DNA of 64,000 nucleotides from positions 4,614,501 to 4,678,500 of the forward strand of contig NZ_CP050700.1 in NCBI RefSeq assembly GCF_010646885.2, read 5' to 3'. Numbering within the stretch: the stretch's first letter is position 1; every line of letters begins with the position of its first letter. The notes under the pieces were generated by a model that saw only the letters and a program-made list of their open reading frames with translations, did not search any database and was not told the origin of the DNA. This stretch comes from Desulfopila sp. IMCC35008 (GTDB lineage Bacteria > Desulfobacterota > Desulfobulbia > Desulfobulbales > Desulfocapsaceae). The position numbers were made by a program, and so were the translations under genes. This document shows, in pieces, positions 60,273 to 64,000 of the stretch.

Positions 60273-61150
60273 TTCAGAAACAGGAAAATCAAAAAGCATG
60301 GTTCATGGTCCTGCCGGTCTTTGTGCTGGTCGCGTTTTCCGCCATCATCCCAACAATGACCATGGTCAATTATGCCTTCCAGGACACCTTCGGCAACAAC
60401 CAGTTCTTCTGGGTCGGGGTCGACTGGTTCAGGGATATTATTCACTCGGAGCGATTCCACGATTCATTTATACGCCAGATTTGTTTTTCCGGAATCATCC
60501 TGGCCATCGAAATTCCTCTGGGAATCTGTGTTGCCCTGGCAATGCCGAAGAAAGGCTGGGGAGTACCCATCTGCCTGGTTTCCATGTCCCTGCCTCTGCT
60601 TATTCCCTGGAACGTTGTAGGTACTATCTGGCAGATCTTCGGCAGGGTTGACATTGGCCTACTGGGACACACTCTGGCGTCATTAGGCATTGACTACAAC
60701 TATACCCAGGATCCAATTGCTGCATGGATCACAGTCGTCGTCATGGACGTCTGGCACTGGACATCCCTCGTGGTGCTGCTCTGCTATGCAGGCCTCTGTT
60801 CCATCCCGGATGCCTACTACCAGGCTGCAAAAATTGACGGTGCCTCCCGCTGGGCTGTTTTTCGCTTTATCCAGCTGCCGAAGATGCAGCGTGTTCTCCT
60901 GATCGGTGTACTCCTTCGTTTTATGGACTCATTCATGATCTATACCGAGCCCTTCGTCATTACGGGTGGTGGCCCGGGTAACTCTACGACATTTCTCTCC
61001 ATCGACCTGGTAAAAATGGCTATCGGCCAATTCGATCTCGGACCTGCGGCTGCTATGTCCATAATTTACTTCCTCGTCATCCTGCTCCTTTCATGGGTAT
61101 TCTACACCGTGATGAGCAACGTCGGCGCAGAAAGCAAGGGAGGAAACTAA
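60269..61150 (+). CDS. glpP: Glycerol ABC importer permease GlpP
   Basis: A 293-residue permease of the MalF/UgpA type: AWFMVLPVFVLVAFSAIIPTMTMVNYAFQD opens it, and the coupling loop is YYQAAKIDGASRWAVFRFIQLPKMQRVLLIG. It starts with GTG overlapping the end of glpT (GTGA). One base separates its stop from the next permease. Confidence 0.88.
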   Translation: MIQKQENQKAWFMVLPVFVLVAFSAIIPTMTMVNYAFQDTFGNNQFFWVGVDWFRDIIHSERFHDSFIRQICFSGIILAIEIPLGICVALAMPKKGWGVPICLVSMSLPLLIPWNVVGTIWQIFGRVDIGLLGHTLASLGIDYNYTQDPIAAWITVVVMDVWHWTSLVVLLCYAGLCSIPDAYYQAAKIDGASRWAVFRFIQLPKMQRVLLIGVLLRFMDSFMIYTEPFVITGGGPGNSTTFLSIDLVKMAIGQFDLGPAAAMSIIYFLVILLLSWVFYTVMSNVGAESKGGN

Positions 61151-61151
61151 A

Positions 61152-61949
61152 ATGCGCTCCAAGTGGATAGTACCAACACTCTACATAATCTTTTTGTTGT
61201 TGCCGATTTACTGGCTCATCAATATGAGCCTGAAAACCAATGAGGAAATCCTCTCTATTTTCAGTCTCTGGCCACAAAACCTGACGCTTGATAATTATCG
61301 CGTCATTTTCAACGATGCGTCCTGGTATACCGGCTATATTAACTCGATGATCTATGTCTCAATTAACGTGGTCATCTCTGTTTCATGTGCCCTACCGGCA
61401 GCATACGCCTTTTCCCGCTACAGCTTCATGGGTGATAAACACCTCTTTTTCTGGTTGTTGACTAACAGAATGGCACCGCCCGCCGTTTTTGCCTTGCCCT
61501 TCTTCCAGCTCTATTCTTCTGTTGGCCTGTTCGACACCCATATAGCCGTAGCCCTGGCCCACTGTTTGTTCAACCTGCCCCTGGCTGTCTGGATTCTTGA
61601 AGGTTTCATGTCCGGCATCCCTAAAGAAATAGATGAGACAGCTTTCATTGATGGCTACTCATGGCCCAAATTTTTTATTAAGATCTTCATACCGAACATC
61701 GCTTCCGGAATTGGTGTTACAGCGTTCTTCTGCTTCATGTTCTCCTGGGTTGAATTACTCCTGGCACGAACACTGACATCCGTTAACGCCAAACCTATTT
61801 CAGCCATCATGACCAGGACGGTTTCTGCGTCCGGCCTTGACTGGGGTGTGCTTGCGGCAGCCGGCGTCCTGACAATTGTTCCCGGTGCATTGGTCATCTG
61901 GTTTGTTCGTAATCACATCGCCAAGGGATTCGCCCTTGGGCGAGTTTAA
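61152..61949 (+). CDS. glpQ: Glycerol ABC importer permease GlpQ
   Basis: A 265-residue permease of the MalG/UgpE type, with KWIVPTLYIIFLLLPIYWLINMSLKTNEEIL at the start and coupling loop EIDETAFIDGYSWPKFFIKIFIPNIASGIG. It pairs with GlpP. The symbol follows the ABC system and not glycerophosphodiesterase GlpQ. Confidence 0.88.
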   Translation: MRSKWIVPTLYIIFLLLPIYWLINMSLKTNEEILSIFSLWPQNLTLDNYRVIFNDASWYTGYINSMIYVSINVVISVSCALPAAYAFSRYSFMGDKHLFFWLLTNRMAPPAVFALPFFQLYSSVGLFDTHIAVALAHCLFNLPLAVWILEGFMSGIPKEIDETAFIDGYSWPKFFIKIFIPNIASGIGVTAFFCFMFSWVELLLARTLTSVNAKPISAIMTRTVSASGLDWGVLAAAGVLTIVPGALVIWFVRNHIAKGFALGRV

Positions 61950-61963
61950 AGGAGGCGATTATC

Positions 61964-62245
61964 ATGGATCTCAGCTGGATGGCGTGGACCAAACCCACTG
62001 CAATATTTTTTATCTCCATACTCTGCTTCCTTATTACCATGATTATTTGGGAAATCAGAAAGCCTGGTGGAGCACCCCGTAAAGGTATATTCGGTTTTGA
62101 AACAACCAGAGGCGACAGACTTTTTATTTCGCTGCTCGGTTCAGCTTTTATCCACATCCTGTGGATCGCCGTAACAAGCGTCACCCTCTGGGGGGCATTT
62201 TGTGTAGCCCTTATTTACGCTCTTTGTGTTTTCATGTTTGTATAG
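61964..62245 (+). CDS. glpU: DUF2160 small membrane protein (GlpU)
   Basis: A 93-residue inner-membrane protein with two to three hydrophobic segments: MDLSWMAWTKPTAIFFISILCFLITMIIWEIRKPGGAPRKGIFGFETTRGDRLFISLLGSAFIHILWIAVT is the DUF2160 pattern. It is always next to the GlpSTPQV genes in glycerol importers; its role in the complex is unknown. GGAGG precedes the ATG. Confidence 0.88.
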   Translation: MDLSWMAWTKPTAIFFISILCFLITMIIWEIRKPGGAPRKGIFGFETTRGDRLFISLLGSAFIHILWIAVTSVTLWGAFCVALIYALCVFMFV

Positions 62246-62283
62246 ATGTACCCCTGTTGTACAAAACATAAGTTGTTGAATGT

Positions 62284-62311
62284 CCTGCTGCCGGGAGGAG
62301 ACGGCAGCAGG
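62284..62311 (+). terminator. GC-rich hairpin between glpU and glpV
   Basis: CCTGCTGCCG and its complement CGGCAGCAGG pair perfectly around GGAGGAGA. No T-run follows, so it is probably an mRNA stability element that boosts the binding-protein part of the transcript. Confidence 0.5.
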
Positions 62312-62341
62312 TAACCTGCAAAACAATAGAGGAGAATCGTA

Positions 62342-64000
62342 ATGATCAAAAAGTTTGCGACAGCAGCAGCAGTAGTTGCCTTCCTGGCTGGCCCGGCAGC
62401 GGCAGACATGGACGCGGCAAAGAAATGGGTGGATGGTGAATTTCAGCCATCAACCCTGTCCAAAGAAGAACAGATGAAAGAGATGGAATGGTTCATCAAG
62501 GCCGCCGAACCATTCAAGGGTATGGAGATTAACGTTGTCTCCGAGACCATCACAACTCATGAGTATGAGTCCAAGACTCTCGCCAAAGCATTTACCGAGA
62601 TTACCGGCATCAACATCACCCATGACCTGATCGGTGAGGGTGATGTTATTGAGAAACTGCAGACCCAGATGCAGTCCGGCAAGAATATCTACGATGCATA
62701 CATTAATGACTCCGACCTTATCGGAACCCATTTCCGTTATCAGCAGGCGGTTAACCTCACCGACTGGATGGCAGGTGATGGCCAGCAGGTAACAAATCCT
62801 GGCCTTGATCTCGATGACTTCATGGGACTTTCCTTTACCACCGGCCCGGACGGCAAACTGTATCAGATTCCAGATCAGCAGTTCGCCAACCTCTACTGGT
62901 TCCGCTATGACTGGTTCAAACGTCCTGAACTGCAGGCAAAATTCAAGGAAATCTATGGTTATGAGCTTGGTGTCCCTGTAAACTGGTCCGCCTATGAAGA
63001 TATTGCTGAATTTTTCACCGATAAAGTAAAAGAAATCGACGGCAAGCGCGTCTACGGCCATATGGATTACGGCAAGAAAGACCCGTCTCTTGGCTGGCGC
63101 TTCACCGATGCATGGTTCTCCATGGCTGGTGGAGGTGATGAAGGTATTCCAAACGGTCTGCCTGTAGATGAGTGGGGAATCAGGGTTGATGGTTGCAATC
63201 CTGTTGGCTCCAGTGTTGAGCGTGGTGGTGCTACCAACGCACCCCCTGCTGTATATGCACTCACCAAGTACATTGACTGGCTGAAAAAATATGCTCCACC
63301 AGAGGCCTCCGGCATGACTTTCAGCGAAGCCGGTCCGGTTCCGGCACAAGGCGCCATTGCTCAGCAGATTTTCTGGTATACCGCCTTCACCGCTGATGCA
63401 GCGAAGCCAGGTACCCCGGTTATGGACGAGAATGACAACCCTAAATGGCGTATGGCTCCGTCCCCACATGGCCCTTACTGGACAGAAGGCATGAAACTCG
63501 GTTATCAGGATGCAGGTTCCTGGACCCTGATGCAATCAACACCTGTTGACCGTCGCAAGGCGGCATGGCTTTACGCACAGTTTGTAATTTCCAAAACCGT
63601 CAGCCTGAAAAAAACACACGAAGGTCTCACCCCGATCCGCAACAGTGATATCTGGCATGAGTCCTTTACCGAGCGTGCACCGAAACTTGGTGGTCTTGTT
63701 GAATTCTACCGTAGCCCGGCCCGTGTACAGTGGACCCCGACCGGAACCAACGTTCCTGATTACCCGAAACTGGCCCAACTCTGGTGGCAGAACGTAGCTG
63801 ATGCAGTAACCGGCGACAAGACCCCACAGGAAGCTATGGATTCCCTCGCAACCCAGCAGGATAAGGTTCTCCAGCGTCTGGAGCGGGCAGGCGTTCAGGG
63901 TGAGTGCGGTCCAAAACTGAACAAGAAGCAGGATGCAACCTACTGGCTCAACCTGCCAGGTTCCCCGAAAGCCAAACTGGCCAATGAGAAGCCGCAGGGT
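62342..64000 (+). CDS. glpV: Glycerol ABC importer substrate-binding protein GlpV, partial at window end
   Basis: 553 codons are open from the ATG at 62342 to the window end with no stop. Signal peptide MIKKFATAAAVVAFLAGPAAAD, then an SBP_bac_1-type binding protein: EINVVSETITTHEYESKTLAKAFTEITGINITHDLIGEGDVIEKLQTQMQSG, QIPDQQFANLYWFRYDWF, GHMDYGKKDPSLGWRFTDAWFSMAGGGDEG, and EGMKLGYQDAGSWTLMQSTPVDRRKAAWLYAQF. This length (well above 500 residues) and sequence fit GlpV rather than UgpB. GGAG lies nine bases ahead. Confidence 0.9.
   Translation, partial: MIKKFATAAAVVAFLAGPAAADMDAAKKWVDGEFQPSTLSKEEQMKEMEWFIKAAEPFKGMEINVVSETITTHEYESKTLAKAFTEITGINITHDLIGEGDVIEKLQTQMQSGKNIYDAYINDSDLIGTHFRYQQAVNLTDWMAGDGQQVTNPGLDLDDFMGLSFTTGPDGKLYQIPDQQFANLYWFRYDWFKRPELQAKFKEIYGYELGVPVNWSAYEDIAEFFTDKVKEIDGKRVYGHMDYGKKDPSLGWRFTDAWFSMAGGGDEGIPNGLPVDEWGIRVDGCNPVGSSVERGGATNAPPAVYALTKYIDWLKKYAPPEASGMTFSEAGPVPAQGAIAQQIFWYTAFTADAAKPGTPVMDENDNPKWRMAPSPHGPYWTEGMKLGYQDAGSWTLMQSTPVDRRKAAWLYAQFVISKTVSLKKTHEGLTPIRNSDIWHESFTERAPKLGGLVEFYRSPARVQWTPTGTNVPDYPKLAQLWWQNVADAVTGDKTPQEAMDSLATQQDKVLQRLERAGVQGECGPKLNKKQDATYWLNLPGSPKAKLANEKPQG

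Noticed and set aside
62450..63535. 361-codon open frame on the minus strand
   Set aside because: Antisense to glpV, with no family features and no ribosome site.
1..64000. rRNA, tRNA, riboswitch or prophage genes
   Set aside because: I looked for tRNA T-loop motifs, ribosomal RNA, phage structural and integrase genes and found none that I could support by eye.

Overview
The window is one end-to-end stretch of an ordinary bacterial chromosome of roughly even base composition. It shows no phage, no CRISPR array, no rRNA or tRNA that I could find, and no complete insertion sequence. Gene content suggests a Gram-negative anaerobe of the Desulfobacterota type (Desulfobulbales-like): a lactate/glycolate oxidase FAD subunit plus CCG-type iron-sulfur subunit, an AMP-forming acetyl-CoA synthetase, an OFA-family carboxylate transporter, a DUF3786 protein, many ABC importers for small organics, lipoproteins and an outer-membrane beta-barrel. 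That placement is inference from gene content; no marker gene is present.

Layout. 1-5213: lactate/acetate metabolism. 6161-14560 (minus strand): a purine-nucleoside ABC importer with gpt and a CBS protein, preceded by a polar amino-acid ABC importer. 14905-19757: small unlinked genes (EamA exporter, DUF3786, GNAT, periplasmic binding protein, YaiI) with two copies of a long-palindrome MITE-like repeat. 19758-25744: AI-2E-type permease, a DUF1254 protein of unusual base use, a redox/envelope set (Tpx lipoprotein, ferric-reductase-like membrane protein, YceI) and a PQQ-type sugar dehydrogenase.

26043-37494 (all minus strand) is the most unusual part. From a consensus promoter at 37586-37613 it reads: SPFH (prohibitin/HflC-like) membrane protein, a 1136-residue tandem-AAA Lon-type protease, a SNF2 helicase with two SWIM zinc fingers, a TPR lipoprotein, an ECF sigma factor, a membrane TPR protein in the anti-sigma position, and a secreted coiled-coil/low-complexity protein. 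The two TPR proteins are clear paralogues across the outer-membrane/inner-membrane divide. I propose this as a candidate undescribed envelope-quality-control or surface-matrix system.

37879-45655 carries a radical SAM protein, a tandem TetR pair with a visible operator, a DUF2860-like outer-membrane protein, a DJ-1 protein, an SGNH hydrolase, a LysE exporter, a transketolase and an IclR regulator. 46078-51678 is a complete dipeptide/oligopeptide ABC operon (dppABCDF type). 51980-54047 is uracil salvage (uraA-like, upp). 55480 to the end is a glycerol catabolism locus: GlpR-type repressor, glycerol-3-phosphate dehydrogenase, and the GlpSTPQUV glycerol ABC importer, with GlpV cut by the window end. 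The two glycerol ATPases are complementary in their defects, predicting one working and one degenerate ATP site.
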